A DNA stretch of 64,000 nt from positions 124,001 through 188,000 of the forward strand of contig QBVD01000049.1 in the NCBI GenBank assembly GCA_003058525.1, in the 5' to 3' direction. The notes beneath the pieces were generated by a model. It was not told the origin of the DNA and ran no database searches. It saw only the letters and a program-made list of their open reading frames with translations. This DNA is from a gamma proteobacterium symbiont of Ctena orbiculata. Lineage in GTDB: Bacteria; Pseudomonadota; Gammaproteobacteria; Chromatiales; Chromatiaceae. A program made the translations under genes and the position numbers. Positions within the stretch are counted from its first letter, which is position 1, and each line of letters begins with the position of its first letter. Below, in pieces: positions 36,321-45,470 of this stretch.

Positions 36321-38474
36321 ATGCATAGGGAAGTGCTCCTACGCTCAACTGCCTTCGGCATGATCATCGGCATGCTTGGTATTGCCATCAATTTTTTGCC
36401 GGGCAGTGCCACTTGGGAGGAGAATTTTGGCTTAAGCCTGTTATTTGAGATGCGTGGACAACGCCCAGCCCCGGAGCAGGTCGTGATTATCTCGATCAAT
36501 GGCCAGACCGCAGAACAGCTGGGATTGGGTGAGGAGATTCCGGACTGGCCCCGCTCTCTGCATGCCCAGTTGATCGAACGGTTGACGGAAGCCGGTGTCG
36601 CGGTGATCGCTTACGACATCTTCTTTAAGAAATCACGTGATACAGGTCACGATGAGGCGATGGTCAAGGCTATAAAACGTGCCGGAAATGTCCTATTGGT
36701 GGCCTACCTGGAGCAGCAGCGAGTCTTAGACGAGCAATTGAATGTGCATATTGAAAGGCTGATACCGCCAACCGAAAGATTTGCCGAGTCTGCTGTCGGT
36801 ATCGCCCCTTTTGTCCTGCCTAAAATACCGGTCAGAGTCAGTCGGTTTTGGACATTCACCGGAGAAAACAGACTGATTTCACTGCCAGCTGCGGCACTGC
36901 AGCTGTTCGTTGACCCGGATGGCAGCCAGTTGAATAAATTACTGCAGTCCATAGGTGAAGCATCGGATCCGCCAGACAGCTGGCTGTCGCACACTTACCT
37001 TGTTAGCCGGATTCGCGACGATACCACCCTGCAAGCCAACCTGCTTGATGCCTTCCCTTACGGGCGGCAGTTGCAGTTGCCAAACCTTCAGCGACAGCGA
37101 CTCGAGGCGTTACTGAATCTCTATACAGGCGATGCCCATCCCTATCTAAATTTCTACGGTCCTCCGGGGAGTATTCAAACCATTCCGATACACGATGCGC
37201 TTTCCGCCTCACAGAAGGAACTTGCAAAACTCCGGGATAAGGTTGTTTTCATCGGCTATGCGGGCACCTATCAGCCAAGACAAAAGGATGGTTTCTATAC
37301 CGTCTTCTCGCAACCGAATGGACTCGACCTGAGTGGCGTGGAGATCGCCGCCACTGCCTATGCCAACCTGCTTTCATCCGAGACACTCGCACCATTGAAC
37401 AATGGTGGCCTGGTGCTGTTGTTGCTAGGCTATGGATTGGGTATCACACTGTTATTCCGCTGGTTGCCAGGGATACGCGGCATTCTCGCAGGCATATTCA
37501 TCTCCATTCTCTATCTCACCCTGGTCTACAATCTCTTCAGCCAACAACATATCTGGCTTCCCTGGTTTGTTCCGCTAGTCATTCAAACCCCAATATCGCT
37601 CATCCTGAGCCAGACATGGCACTATCGCCAGATGAGAAGCAGCCGGGAGCGCTTGCGCGAGCTGTTTGGATACTATCTGCCCGGGGATGTCATTGATCAC
37701 CTGGCACAGCAAAAAATGGAACCGATGACAGCAGCCAGTTCCGCTTTTGGCGTCTGCCTGGCAACCGATGCGCGGAACTACACTCAGTTTGCGGAAAAAA
37801 TGGAACCCGTTGATCTGCAGACTTATCTCAATCGCTATTACGAAATCCTGTTCAAACCGGTGAGAGCCAGAAATGGTGTGGTTTCAGATGTGGTGGGTGA
37901 CGCGATGCTGGCGATCTGGCCCTCGACCGAACCTGATCTGTCACAGCATCAAATGGCTTGCGAAGCAGCATTGGCGATCAATCACTCCCTGCAACAGTCA
38001 GACCTGGAACCAAAGCTCTTCACCCGCATAGGTCTGCACGCCGGTGAACTGGTCATGAGTCATGTAGGCGCCATCGACCACTTCGAATACAGGGCTGTAG
38101 GCGATATGGTGAACACGACATCACGTATCGAAAATCTCAACAAGCTGTTGGGTACGGCAATCCTCGCTTCAAGCGAGGTAGTGAATGGCCTCAAGGGTAT
38201 TGAAACCCGTGAAGTGGGGCAATTCTCGGTCGCCGGCAAACAGCATTCCATCACTATCCATGAGGTTTCCACGATGAGTGCGGAAGCCACACCCAGGTTA
38301 CGTCAGTTGCATAAAGATTTCGCCGAAGCACTGGCTGAATGGATGCATGGTGAACGGGGTACGGCTTATGAAAAATTCAAGCTGATCCTGAACGACCACC
38401 CCGATGACGGGCCAACTATGTACTACGTACAGCAGTACCGGGAACGCAGGAAATCACGAAAAAACCTTGTTTAG
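36321..38474 (+). CDS. CHASE2-domain class III adenylate/guanylate cyclase
   Basis: A 717-residue membrane receptor cyclase. It has one N-terminal span (STAFGMIIGMLGIAINFL), an extracytoplasmic CHASE2 sensor to about residue 345 (IISINGQTAEQLGLGEEIPD, VAVIAYDIFFKKSRDT), three closely packed spans at about 350-425 and a cytoplasmic cyclase domain at about 470-650. Catalytic-domain landmarks: CLATDARNYTQFAEKM and SDVVGDAMLAIWP (metal-binding Asp residues), IGLHAGELVMSHVG and VGDMVNTTSRIENLNKLLG. A TPR-like tail follows. It is divergent from the Crp-like gene 230 bp away. The ligand of CHASE2 is unknown. Confidence 0.93.
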   Translation: MHREVLLRSTAFGMIIGMLGIAINFLPGSATWEENFGLSLLFEMRGQRPAPEQVVIISINGQTAEQLGLGEEIPDWPRSLHAQLIERLTEAGVAVIAYDIFFKKSRDTGHDEAMVKAIKRAGNVLLVAYLEQQRVLDEQLNVHIERLIPPTERFAESAVGIAPFVLPKIPVRVSRFWTFTGENRLISLPAAALQLFVDPDGSQLNKLLQSIGEASDPPDSWLSHTYLVSRIRDDTTLQANLLDAFPYGRQLQLPNLQRQRLEALLNLYTGDAHPYLNFYGPPGSIQTIPIHDALSASQKELAKLRDKVVFIGYAGTYQPRQKDGFYTVFSQPNGLDLSGVEIAATAYANLLSSETLAPLNNGGLVLLLLGYGLGITLLFRWLPGIRGILAGIFISILYLTLVYNLFSQQHIWLPWFVPLVIQTPISLILSQTWHYRQMRSSRERLRELFGYYLPGDVIDHLAQQKMEPMTAASSAFGVCLATDARNYTQFAEKMEPVDLQTYLNRYYEILFKPVRARNGVVSDVVGDAMLAIWPSTEPDLSQHQMACEAALAINHSLQQSDLEPKLFTRIGLHAGELVMSHVGAIDHFEYRAVGDMVNTTSRIENLNKLLGTAILASSEVVNGLKGIETREVGQFSVAGKQHSITIHEVSTMSAEATPRLRQLHKDFAEALAEWMHGERGTAYEKFKLILNDHPDDGPTMYYVQQYRERRKSRKNLV

Positions 38475-38523
38475 CTACACGCCAGGCAGCTTAACAGAAT
38501 AAAATGTGCGGGGGCGGATACCG

Positions 38524-38970
38524 TTAATGCACCCAGCCACCTACCTGCCTGTTCATGGAGTTGGTCCATTCATATCGGGCATGATAGCCATCATTGGAAT
38601 CCTGTTTTTTCCCATTTGCAGCGGAACAGATTGCGGAATGGTTTTTCCTGCCAACTTCGACCACTACATTCTCATACCCGGCAACCGACAGCACATTAGC
38701 AGCCATGATTCCCTGGTGATACGATGAGGCCATGAGACTGACAATGGTGCTCCTGTTCAATCCACGCTCTATCACCAGTTCATCAACACGCAACAGAAAT
38801 GCGCTGTTTGACTGGCTTCTGTAGGACTTCATGAATTCACTCCACTCATCCACATCTATAGCTATATAGGGGATATGTGCGTCTACCGTCTCCAGGGAGC
38901 CCAATAATAGAACCTCTACACTCCTGCGTACATCGATACACAATGACCTGTTACTCGATTTCCACATCAC
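38524..38970 (-). CDS. Rhodanese-like protein lacking the catalytic cysteine
   Basis: A 148-residue protein with a rhodanese-like pattern: LCIDVRRSVEVLLLGSLETV, then AHIPYIAIDVDEW, a loop where the catalytic Cys is expected reading VSLMASSYHQGIMAANVL, then SVAGYENVVVEVG. The usual C-R-S-G-x-R active-site loop is replaced by M-A-S-S-Y-H. The fold assignment is therefore likely, but sulfurtransferase activity is not. Such inactive rhodaneses may serve as binding modules. The neighbours (cyclase, sugar transferase) give no clear role. Confidence 0.6.
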   Translation of the reverse strand: MMWKSSNRSLCIDVRRSVEVLLLGSLETVDAHIPYIAIDVDEWSEFMKSYRSQSNSAFLLRVDELVIERGLNRSTIVSLMASSYHQGIMAANVLSVAGYENVVVEVGRKNHSAICSAANGKKQDSNDGYHARYEWTNSMNRQVGGWVH

Positions 38971-39069
38971 TAATGACCTCTATTTAGTCATCAAAGCCCA
39001 TCAATCCGGGATTGTCGGGAAAACTGCGAATACATCAGAGCTTTCTCAGCAGTCAGTTACCGTCAGCCA

Positions 39070-39816
39070 CTAGCGTGCTCCATGCCCGGTCAATACCACA
39101 GGAATGGTTTGAAAAAGAATCAGGATATCCATCCACAGACTGTTACGACGAATGTAACTGAGGTCGTAATAGAGCTTGTTCGCAGCGTCATCGACTGTCT
39201 CACCATAGGGATATCGTACTTGGGCCCAGCCGGTGATACCCGGTTTTACCTGATGCCTGAGTGCATAACCGTTGATCTGTTTTTGAAAACGCGAAACAAA
39301 CTCGGGTCTCTCCGGCCGAGGTCCAACCAGACTCATCTCGCCTTTCAACACATTCAACAGTTGCGGCAGCTCATCAATGCGCGTGCTGCGCAATACCCGA
39401 CCGATACGTGTTACGCGCACATCGTTAACGCTCGCCATCTGTGGTCCTGACTTCTCCGCATCGACCCGCATGCTCCTGAATTTCAGAATATAGAATTCGC
39501 GTCCCCTGTAACCAACACGAAGCTGACGATAGAAGACAGGTTCACGCCCTAATGTGCTCAGCCAAATCAGCGTCATGGTGGTAAGCATGACCGGACTCAT
39601 GAGCACAAGCATCAGTACACTCATGACGATATCGAACTGTCTTTTTCCGGGTATCTCGTGCGTCGCAGCCCTGGAAACGACCAATTGATTGAAAACCAGA
39701 TAATCCCTGATCGAAGCCAGTGGGTTGATAACACCCAGCGAATCGGTAGTACTGATATGGTCCAGTTGATAGTCGTTGTTGAAGTCACTGGAAACAGAGT
39801 CATATTCTCCGCTCAT
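39070..39816 (-). CDS. Exopolysaccharide-type initiating sugar transferase (phosphoglycosyltransferase)
   Basis: A protein of about 248 residues from the ATG at 39816, chosen because GAGGAG lies just upstream. It belongs to the bacterial sugar transferase (WcaJ/EpsE/PglC-like) family, which loads the first sugar phosphate onto undecaprenyl phosphate. Landmarks: the membrane-embedded re-entrant helix [87 protein letters not shown] and [16 protein letters not shown]. Only the catalytic half is present, without the four-helix N-terminal domain of WcaJ. No other polysaccharide genes are adjacent. Confidence 0.93.
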   Translation of the reverse strand: MSGEYDSVSSDFNNDYQLDHISTTDSLGVINPLASIRDYLVFNQLVVSRAATHEIPGKRQFDIVMSVLMLVLMSPVMLTTMTLIWLSTLGREPVFYRQLRVGYRGREFYILKFRSMRVDAEKSGPQMASVNDVRVTRIGRVLRSTRIDELPQLLNVLKGEMSLVGPRPERPEFVSRFQKQINGYALRHQVKPGITGWAQVRYPYGETVDDAANKLYYDLSYIRRNSLWMDILILFQTIPVVLTGHGAR

Positions 39817-39990
39817 AGTCGTTCTCCTCACTCCTAGTTATTCTGTTATTGATCTTCTTCGCAGCCCGGCCACTATCTCCATTACTCAGTAATTTGAAGG
39901 CCTATCGATAACGGGCGGCACGAAGATCTTGTATGGGAATATGATTTCAGATACTGACTGCTTGTAAGTATCGAAAGGAGCACGTGGAAT

Positions 39991-40014
39991 ATGTGACTTT
40001 TTTACTTGTCACAT
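39991..40014. promoter_or_regulatory. Inverted repeat upstream of the sugar transferase
   Basis: ATGTGAC (39991-39997) and GTCACAT (40008-40014) are perfect 7-bp inverted arms with a 10-nt spacer, 175 bp upstream of the sugar transferase start. The half-site equals that of CRP-like sites, but the spacing is too wide for a simple CRP box. It may be an operator; the factor is unknown. Confidence 0.4.
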
Positions 40015-40070
40015 CGATGCATTGTTTGTATTAGTCTGGAGATATCATGGAATTGGGCAGGGATTTACGC

Positions 40071-40733
40071 TCACTGGACACCCGCTGCTTGAGCGTACGG
40101 TTGCCTGGATCCTAAGTGCAACATGGCTTTTTCCGACAGATCCTCGGCAATGCTGAACAGCGAGGTCAACTCTTGATCGGAGTCGATGCTGATATGTGAA
40201 TCGACCTGGTTACCGAATACAGGTATAAATTCAGCATCCAGGTCTGGTACTTGGTTCCATGACAGCACAGCCCTCACTCTAGGCTGAGCACCATGTCTGA
40301 TGGCACGGTTGTAGCGAGCGGTCTCGAATCCACAGGAGACAAGATGATAGACCGGAAGCTGCCGCTTGATCCCCTCATCAATCGCGTCGCACACTTTGAA
40401 GTGGCTCAGCCCAGCCACCTGCAGCCCATCTCCATCGCCCCAATCGATAAAAAACCTGACATATTCGATTGAGCCGTGACGCCGCAGTATCCCGCTGTAG
40501 CCATCCGACTGACGAATACTGACCACTGCCATCAGCCGTGAATCACTCGGGTTGAACGCCACACACAGCAACTCCTCCCAGTGGGTGACGGTTGAATATC
40601 TCCTAGCAACCCGCAATACCTCTCTGGGTGCCAGTTTGCCGGCAAAAAGGTTTGCCAAAAGGACATTTCTTGTCAATATCAGCTCATTTAAGCTGTTTTC
40701 TCCGCAGGCATCTTTCGGCTCCATGTGATCCAT
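40071..40733 (-). CDS. Conserved-looking protein of unknown function
   Basis: A protein of about 220 residues (ATG at 40733 after GAGGA; the frame extends nine codons to a GTG at 40760). There is no signal peptide or membrane span. The central part EYVRFFIDWGDGDGLQVAGL and the later PRVRAVLSWNQVPDLD and FIPVFGNQVDSHISI have the look of a compact beta-domain with a conserved PRVRAxLSWN motif. I have seen this kind of pattern in unannotated bacterial proteins, but I cannot name the family. A TGTGA-N5-TCACT site lies 91 bp upstream. It is real by length and composition; its function is not known. Confidence 0.65.
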   Translation of the reverse strand: MDHMEPKDACGENSLNELILTRNVLLANLFAGKLAPREVLRVARRYSTVTHWEELLCVAFNPSDSRLMAVVSIRQSDGYSGILRRHGSIEYVRFFIDWGDGDGLQVAGLSHFKVCDAIDEGIKRQLPVYHLVSCGFETARYNRAIRHGAQPRVRAVLSWNQVPDLDAEFIPVFGNQVDSHISIDSDQELTSLFSIAEDLSEKAMLHLGSRQPYAQAAGVQ

Positions 40734-40823
40734 CAGCAGGTCCTCAATCCGACACTTCACCCTCTGCGGAACACTATTTCACTTCTTAAACGGCTTCTCA
40801 TATGACATGACACCACCACAGGG

Positions 40824-40838
40824 TGTGACTTATTCACT
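40824..40838. promoter_or_regulatory. Crp/Fnr-like site upstream of the unknown 220-residue protein
   Basis: TGTGA-CTTAT-TCACT, with the same 5-nt spacing as the site at 35345-35359, 64-91 bp upstream of the candidate starts. The match covers nine of ten arm positions. Confidence 0.45.
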
Positions 40839-41035
40839 TGACAATCGTCCGGTCCATTTCAGCTCCTTCCTGGAAAAACACGACGGAGCCAATCAAAGCA
40901 GGCAAATTTATATTGGATTTGGCATATTTATGCCCATCTGCAAGGGAAACAGTTGACCCGCCAGCGGCCATCACAGAGAATTCGAGGTTTGTGACAAATA
41001 GCGGCCGACAATAATCAAATATTTGGGGTGCATCA

Positions 41036-42511
41036 GTGAGACTTATCGCAACCGTACTTATCTCCCTTCTCCTGCCATCCGCTGCATTCGCTGCGGCATC
41101 ATCCGGAGGGGATCGTTTCGACCTGACCAACCACTGGGTCGGTTTTACCGCTATCGGTATTTTTACAGTTGCTTACCTGCTGGTGATGGCGGAGGAGTTC
41201 ACACATCTAAGGAAATCCAAACCGGTAATCCTGGCCGCCGGCTTGATCTGGGGATTGATTGCCTGGTACTACAACACACACGGCCTCCCCCACGCGGCGG
41301 AAGAGATGGTACGCCATAATCTTCTTGAATATGCAGAACTGATGCTTTTCCTATTGGTGGCAATGACCTACATAAACGCCATGGACGAGCGGAATGTATT
41401 CGAAAAACTGCGTTCCTGGCTGGTCAGTAAAGGCTTCGGTTTCCGTAAACTCTTTTGGATAACCGGTGTGCTCGCCTTTTTTATATCCCCTGTTGCCGAC
41501 AACCTCACCACCGCCCTGCTGATGTGCGCGGTAGTTCTTGCGGTGGGCGGTAGTAACACGAAATTCGTGCTCCTGGCCTGCATCAACATCGTGGTCGCGG
41601 CGAATGCCGGTGGCGCCTTCAGCCCATTTGGCGACATCACCACCCTGATGGTATGGCAGAAATCGGTCACCACCCCCCAGGGTCCCGTCGATTTCTGGGC
41701 ATTCTTCGCCCTGTTTGTTCCGTCACTGGTAAACTGGCTGGTACCGGCCGCTATCATGCAATTTGCGGTACCTGATGAGAAACCCCAGGGCGATGGCGAA
41801 GATGTCGAGATGAAGCGCGGCGCCAAGCGTATCATGGTCTTTTTCCTGGCAACCATCGTTACCGCGGTCAGCTTTCACAACTTCCTCGGCATGCCGCCCG
41901 TGATCGGTATGTTGACCGGCTTGGCCTACCTCCAGTTCTTCGGCTTCTACCTGAAAAAGACCTTTCACCTGGATCATCCGCAATTGAGCACAGAGGACCG
42001 CATCGAGATGGAGCATGACGGACAGATGGGCGACATGGTCTCGTTCGATGTCTTCAATAAGGTGGCCCGCGCCGAATGGGATACCCTGCTCTTTTTCTAT
42101 GGCGTGGTACTTTGTGTGGGCGGTCTTGGCTTTATCGGCTATCTCGCGGTAGTTTCCGAAATGATGTATACCCAGTGGGGTGCGGCAATGGATCTGACCC
42201 CGGCGATGAATGCAACACCAGCAAACATTATGGTCGGCATACTCTCAGCAATTGTCGACAATATCCCGGTAATGTTCGCGGTTCTGACCATGATGCCCGA
42301 TATGTCCATGGGTCAGTGGCTGCTGGTAACACTCACCGCGGGCGTAGGCGGATCGATGCTCTCGATCGGCTCTGCTGCCGGTGTCGCCCTGATGGGGCAG
42401 GCACGTGGAAAGTACACCTTTTTCGGCCATCTTAAATGGGCACCGGTAATTGCGCTCGGATATGCCGCCAGCATTGTGGTCCATCTGTGGATCAACTCGG
42501 GTAGCTTCTGA
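41036..42511 (+). CDS. nhaD: NhaD-type Na+/H+ antiporter (first copy)
   Basis: A 491-residue inner-membrane antiporter of the NhaD / ion-transporter superfamily. It has an N-terminal signal-like helix (LIATVLISLLLPSAAFAA) and about a dozen further spans. Family signatures: YAELMLFLLVAMTYINAM, SPVADNLTTALLMCAVVL, GGAFSPFGDITTLMVWQ and DNIPVMFAVLTM. GTG start at 41036 behind GGGG. It exports Na+ at alkaline pH or builds sodium homeostasis, fitting a marine or brackish organism. A paralog follows 109 bp downstream. Confidence 0.94.
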   Translation: MRLIATVLISLLLPSAAFAAASSGGDRFDLTNHWVGFTAIGIFTVAYLLVMAEEFTHLRKSKPVILAAGLIWGLIAWYYNTHGLPHAAEEMVRHNLLEYAELMLFLLVAMTYINAMDERNVFEKLRSWLVSKGFGFRKLFWITGVLAFFISPVADNLTTALLMCAVVLAVGGSNTKFVLLACINIVVAANAGGAFSPFGDITTLMVWQKSVTTPQGPVDFWAFFALFVPSLVNWLVPAAIMQFAVPDEKPQGDGEDVEMKRGAKRIMVFFLATIVTAVSFHNFLGMPPVIGMLTGLAYLQFFGFYLKKTFHLDHPQLSTEDRIEMEHDGQMGDMVSFDVFNKVARAEWDTLLFFYGVVLCVGGLGFIGYLAVVSEMMYTQWGAAMDLTPAMNATPANIMVGILSAIVDNIPVMFAVLTMMPDMSMGQWLLVTLTAGVGGSMLSIGSAAGVALMGQARGKYTFFGHLKWAPVIALGYAASIVVHLWINSGSF

Positions 42512-42620
42512 ATCAGACACGACGGCTGTCAGTCCCAACATAACAATCAGCTTGGATAGCGCAAAACGGCTTGAAAAAGGTAGTACCGCTTAATCAATAG
42601 ATCGTAGTCCAAAAGCATAC

Positions 42621-44060
42621 ATGAAGAGACTGACAGTTTCGCTAGCCCTTTTCTGCGCTCTCCCCGGTCTGGCGCTGGCGGATCACACGTCGGCCAGTGG
42701 CTACAGTATGAGCACCCACTGGGTGGGATATCTCAGTCTGGCGGTCTTTGTGCTTGCCCTGATAGCGGTCACCCTTGAAGAGTTCATAGAGCTGCGCAAG
42801 TCGAAACCCATGCTGTTTGCCGCAGGGATTATCTGGGGCATGATCGGCTGGTATTCCCATCAACATACCGGCGGGCATGCCGCCGAACATGCACTCAGGC
42901 ATAGTCTTCTGCAGTATTTCGAGTTAATGCTGTTCATTCTGGTGGTGATGACCTATATCAACGCCCTGGCTGAACGACGCGTATTTCTGGCACTGCGCAC
43001 CTGGGTCGCCAACCGCAAATACAGCTATAAACATCTCTTCTGGACGATCGGTATCACTACCTTTTTCCTGTCCCCCTTTCTCGACAACCTGTCAACTGCA
43101 TTGCTGATGGGCGCTGTGGTTCTGAATATGGAGCGGGACAACCAACGATTTGTGACACTTTCCTGCATCAATATCGTGATCGCCTCCAATTCGGGTGGCG
43201 CCTTCAGCCCATTTGGCGACATCACCACCCTGATGGTATGGCAGCAGGATATTATCAGCACTAGCGGACGGGTGGACTTTTTTTCATTCTTCTCGCTGTT
43301 TTTACCCTCCCTGGTGAGCTACCTCGTACCTGCGGCGATCATGCATTTCGCACTCCCCGAAGGCCACCTCTCAAGCAGTCAGGAACAGATACCCATGCGA
43401 CGTGGGGCAAAACGCATCATGGGGTTATTCCTGTTGACGATCGCAACCGCAGTCTTTTTCCAGGGCCAACTGTTGCTTCCCGCCACTATCGGTGTGATGA
43501 CCGGGCTCTCCTATCTGCAGTTTTTCGGCTACTTTCTCAAAAAAACCCATCAACCCAGTGAAGAGAGGATCACGACCACTGAATCACCCGATTTCTCCAT
43601 AGTCGTCGAGAGCAGGCAGCCCTTCGATGTATTTTTACGCGTCGCCAGATCAGAATGGGACACACTGCTTTTTCTATGTGGCGTCATTCTCTGTGTCAGC
43701 GGCCTTGGCTATCTCGGTTATCTGACGCTGGTCTCCGAATTGCTCTATATACAGTGGGGCGCCACGATGGCCAACATCTCCATTGGTATCGCCTCGTCCG
43801 TGCTCGAAAACATCCCCACCATGTCAATAGTACTCAACATGCGACCGGAAATGTCGCTCGGTCAATGGCTACTGGTCACACTCACCGCCGGTATCGGTGG
43901 CAGTCTGCTGTCGATTGGATCAGCGGCCGGGGTAGCCTTAATGGGTCAGGCAAAGGGGAAATACACCTTTTTCACCCACCTGCGCTGGACTCCGGCAATC
44001 GCACTGGGTTTTTTCGCCGGTATCCTGGTTCACCTCTGGCTCAATGCCAATATGTTCTGA
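42621..44060 (+). CDS. nhaD: NhaD-type Na+/H+ antiporter (second copy)
   Basis: A 479-residue paralog of the preceding antiporter, with the same architecture: an N-terminal cleavable-type helix (LTVSLALFCALPGLALA), then SPFLDNLSTALLMGAVVL, GGAFSPFGDITTLMVWQ, ENIPTMSIVLNM and GIGGSLLSIGSAAGVALMGQ. Some intramembrane charged or polar positions differ from copy 1 (for example DNIPVM versus ENIPTM, VADN versus FLDN), so the two may differ in affinity or pH range. The same orientation and short gap suggest a tandem duplication and probably one operon. Confidence 0.94.
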   Translation: MKRLTVSLALFCALPGLALADHTSASGYSMSTHWVGYLSLAVFVLALIAVTLEEFIELRKSKPMLFAAGIIWGMIGWYSHQHTGGHAAEHALRHSLLQYFELMLFILVVMTYINALAERRVFLALRTWVANRKYSYKHLFWTIGITTFFLSPFLDNLSTALLMGAVVLNMERDNQRFVTLSCINIVIASNSGGAFSPFGDITTLMVWQQDIISTSGRVDFFSFFSLFLPSLVSYLVPAAIMHFALPEGHLSSSQEQIPMRRGAKRIMGLFLLTIATAVFFQGQLLLPATIGVMTGLSYLQFFGYFLKKTHQPSEERITTTESPDFSIVVESRQPFDVFLRVARSEWDTLLFLCGVILCVSGLGYLGYLTLVSELLYIQWGATMANISIGIASSVLENIPTMSIVLNMRPEMSLGQWLLVTLTAGIGGSLLSIGSAAGVALMGQAKGKYTFFTHLRWTPAIALGFFAGILVHLWLNANMF

Positions 44061-44506
44061 AAGGTTATGATATTCCGTCCCCATTGCGCCGCTGAGGAAG
44101 CCGTTTCAGGCTGCGAAAAAAGAAACTACAAAAGGGGCATCGATGAAAACCAACCGATCCAAAATAGTTTAATATTTATTTGATTTTAAGAGCTATTTTA
44201 CATCTGTCCCAGCAACCGCCCGAGATCACCAACCATCCCTGACCAAGTAGCTGTTCGTGCCATACCCGCATCTGCGTAATTGCGCAATGCAGCATACTGT
44301 GCAGGTGAAACAGAATCCGGTCAGCCGGCCCTCCCTGTTGTGCCGATGATTCGAAATGCGGGATCCATTGTCACTGGAAATCGGACATCTCCGTGTTATA
44401 GTTGGCACCAATTTTTTACTCATAACCTAGTCCGAAGAGAACAAAACAGCCTCTTTAGGGGCCTACCGGACAGCACAATATAATGAATTAGATAAGGGAG
44501 AAGCTT
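44061..44506. other. Intergenic region upstream of phosphoribulokinase, with a possible gene remnant
   Basis: These 446 bp separate nhaD from prk. On the minus strand, a stretch of about 40 codons at roughly 44210-44330 reads VSPAQYAALRNYADAGMART and then ATWSGMVGDLGRLLGQM before a stop. It has protein-like composition but no start codon and an in-frame stop just upstream. It may be the end of a decayed gene. The last 100 bp before prk are presumably its promoter. Confidence 0.35.
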
Positions 44507-45379
44507 ATGTCTAAAAAGCATCCTGTGGTCGCAGTAACCGGCTCATCCGGCGCCGGTACAACCACTGTCAAACGCGCCTTCGAGCATATCTTCTATCGCG
44601 ACGGCTTCAAGTCTGCGGTGGTAGAGGGCGACAGTTTCCACCGGTACACGCGTGTGGAAATGCGAGAAAAAATGGCACAAGGTTTGAGCCATTTTGGTCC
44701 CGAAGCTAACCATTTCGACAAGATTGCCGAACTGTTTAAATCCTATGGTGAGACCGGAGGCGGACAAAAACGCTACTATCTGCATAGCCCGGAAGAGGCC
44801 GCCGAACACAATGCCCGACTCGGTTGTGATCAGCAGCCTGGTGAGTTCACCCCTTGGGAAACCATCGATGAGGGTACTGACCTGCTATTTTATGAAGGCC
44901 TTCACGGCATGGTCGTGGATGGTAATGTGGATGTTGCCAAGTATGTGGACTTGGGGGTCGGCGTGGTTCCGATCGTCAACCTGGAATGGATCCAGAAGAT
45001 CTTCCGCGATAATGCCGAGCGCGGTTACAGCGAAGAGGCAATCGTCGACACAATCATGCGTCGCATGCCTGACTATATCAACCACATCACACCGCAGTTC
45101 TCCCGCACCGACATCAACTTCCAACGGGTGCCTACGGTGGATACCTCCAATCCCTTCATCGCCCGCGACATACCGACACCGGATGAGAGCTTTGTGGTTA
45201 TCCGCTTCAGCGATCCCAAGAAGTTCGATATCGACTTCCCCTATCTCCTGTCGATGATCGACGGCTCATTCATGTCCCGCCGTAACAGCATCGTCGTACC
45301 CGGCGGCAAGATGGGTTTTTCCATGGAGATTGTCCTGCAACCCATCATCGAACGCATGATGGATGCCCGTAACGTTTAA
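44507..45379 (+). CDS. prk: Phosphoribulokinase (class I, proteobacterial)
   Basis: Makes ribulose-1,5-bisphosphate from ribulose-5-phosphate and ATP, the substrate for both RuBisCOs in this window. The 290-residue protein has the P-loop GSSGAGTTT (residues about 12-20), VVEGDSFHRYTRVEMREKM, LLFYEGLHGMVVDGNVDV and the C-terminal region PNPFIARDIPTP-type segment (TSNPFIARDIPTPDESFVVI). The length is that of the bacterial octameric type. The ribosome-binding site is GGGAG. It is 4 kb upstream of cbbL, separated by gloB and dxs on the other strand. Confidence 0.97.
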   Translation: MSKKHPVVAVTGSSGAGTTTVKRAFEHIFYRDGFKSAVVEGDSFHRYTRVEMREKMAQGLSHFGPEANHFDKIAELFKSYGETGGGQKRYYLHSPEEAAEHNARLGCDQQPGEFTPWETIDEGTDLLFYEGLHGMVVDGNVDVAKYVDLGVGVVPIVNLEWIQKIFRDNAERGYSEEAIVDTIMRRMPDYINHITPQFSRTDINFQRVPTVDTSNPFIARDIPTPDESFVVIRFSDPKKFDIDFPYLLSMIDGSFMSRRNSIVVPGGKMGFSMEIVLQPIIERMMDARNV

Positions 45380-45393
45380 CATCTCCAGTGAGC

Positions 45394-45428
45394 GGCCGCA
45401 TAGCCATTAGGTTATGCGGCCCCCTTTA
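45394..45428 (+). terminator. Probable terminator of prk
   Basis: A 9-bp perfect stem GGCCGCATA / TATGCGGCC (45394-45402, 45413-45421) with a 10-nt loop, followed by CCCTTTAT. The T-tract is short, so efficiency is uncertain. Confidence 0.55.
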
Positions 45429-45470
45429 TCCTTCAATCCGTGAAACCAGATAGTTCCTTGCGAATCGCGG

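Noticed and set aside
44400-44425. Sigma-54-like TTGGCAC upstream of prk
   Set aside because: The -12 GC element is missing at the required distance.
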